Part shown: one piece after another, positions 5,545 through 5,785 of the stretch
How the letters are laid out: each line of letters opens with the position of its first letter
How positions within the stretch are numbered: the stretch's first letter is position 1
DNA from: Eubacteriales bacterium
Lineage (GTDB): Bacteria > Bacillota > Clostridia > Peptostreptococcales > Anaerovoracaceae
Length of the DNA: 5,785 nucleotides
NCBI GenBank assembly: GCA_029098205.1
Contig: JAQXNW010000098.1
Location: forward strand, 1-5,785
Direction: 5' to 3'
The notes under the pieces: generated by a model
What the model was told of the DNA's origin: nothing
Databases searched by the model: none
The model's input: only the letters and a program-made list of their open reading frames with translations
Made by a program: the position numbers and the translations under genes

Positions 5545-5785
5545 TCAGGATTTTTCTGAATCCGTTTGTTTTCCGGATTCTTCATCGCCGCTGGCTTTCC
5601 GGGCGTCGATTTTCATTTTCAGAATTTCTTCTTTTACTTTTTTAAACGGAAGACCGATCACGTTTTCCCGGCTGCCGTCGATATGGTCGATGAATTTCCC
5701 GAAGCCTTCCTGGATCGCGTAAGCGCCGGCTTTATCGTAGGGCTTCTCTGTATCGATGTAATGCTCCAGCTCTTCTTCGGAATAA
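5545..5785 (-). CDS. maf: Maf family nucleotide pyrophosphatase, C-terminal part (cut by window edge)
   Basis: Only the last 79 codons are in the window; the gene continues past 5785 to its start. Maf proteins are usually about 190-200 residues, so roughly 40 percent is visible. They hydrolyse dTTP, UTP and modified or non-canonical nucleotides to monophosphates, and overexpression blocks septation. The visible part carries the family signature: EKPYDKAGAYAIQEGFGKFI, then HIDGSRENVIGLPF. The Asp and Lys of YDKAGAY are among the conserved active-site residues. Beyond GLPF comes a helix (KKVKEEILKMKI) and a charged tail of about 20 residues rich in Glu, Lys, Ser and Asp, probably disordered. 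A position often aromatic in the G-x-Y-x-N-V-x-G-L-P element is Arg here. The stop is TGA at 5547-5545. The promoter and upstream neighbours lie outside the window. The subtype (dTTP/UTP or m7GTP specific) cannot be settled from this end alone. Confidence 0.88.
   Translation of the reverse strand, partial: YSEEELEHYIDTEKPYDKAGAYAIQEGFGKFIDHIDGSRENVIGLPFKKVKEEILKMKIDARKASGDEESGKQTDSEKS

Noticed and set aside
5489..5722. Plus-strand open frame across the thiI terminator and maf 3' end
   Set aside because: It runs through the terminator hairpin and opposite the recognised Maf reading frame, and its product resembles nothing I know.

Overview
The window reads as ordinary chromosomal DNA of a low-to-mid GC Gram-positive bacterium (Firmicutes/Bacillota, Clostridia or Negativicutes-like). 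The grounds are the membrane-anchored RNase Y, a short ThiI without a rhodanese domain paired with its own cysteine desulfurase, strong AAAGGAGG-type ribosome binding sites, sigma-A-type promoters and classical U-tract terminators. I cannot place it to genus. I see no phage, IS element, CRISPR array, tRNA or rRNA, and no sign of horizontal transfer.

Layout. Bases 1-160 hold no gene but carry two back-to-back strong hairpins. The right one is the terminator of rodA; the left one probably serves a gene outside the window. rodA (peptidoglycan glycosyltransferase of the elongation machinery) runs leftward, 1270 to 161. Bases 1271-1472 form a divergent control region: a leftward promoter for rodA and a rightward consensus promoter for rny share one palindromic -10 element (ATTATAAT). 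A 12-bp perfect palindrome lies on the rny -35, and a leader of about 140 nt with a clear hairpin precedes rny. rny (1473-3017) runs rightward and ends in an intrinsic terminator. Only about 25 bases later comes a cysteine desulfurase gene (3094-4266), which overlaps thiI (4263-5471) by ATGA. A symmetric terminator at 5500-5537 separates thiI from the convergent 3' end of a maf-family gene, which is cut by the right edge (5545 to beyond 5785, minus strand).

How the genes work together. The desulfurase and ThiI form a sulfur relay: persulfide sulfur taken from cysteine is passed to ThiI, which makes 4-thiouridine at position 8 of tRNA (known for the NifZ-ThiI pair of Bacillus subtilis). RNase Y starts mRNA decay at the membrane. 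RodA builds side-wall peptidoglycan. Maf proteins are nucleotide pyrophosphatases that remove non-canonical or modified nucleotides. The products are standard housekeeping proteins; the more interesting signals are regulatory. These are the shared-minus-10 divergent promoter, the palindrome in it, the structured rny leader, and the terminator that stands between rny and a downstream pair with no clear promoter of its own. I found no evidence for a new biological system.
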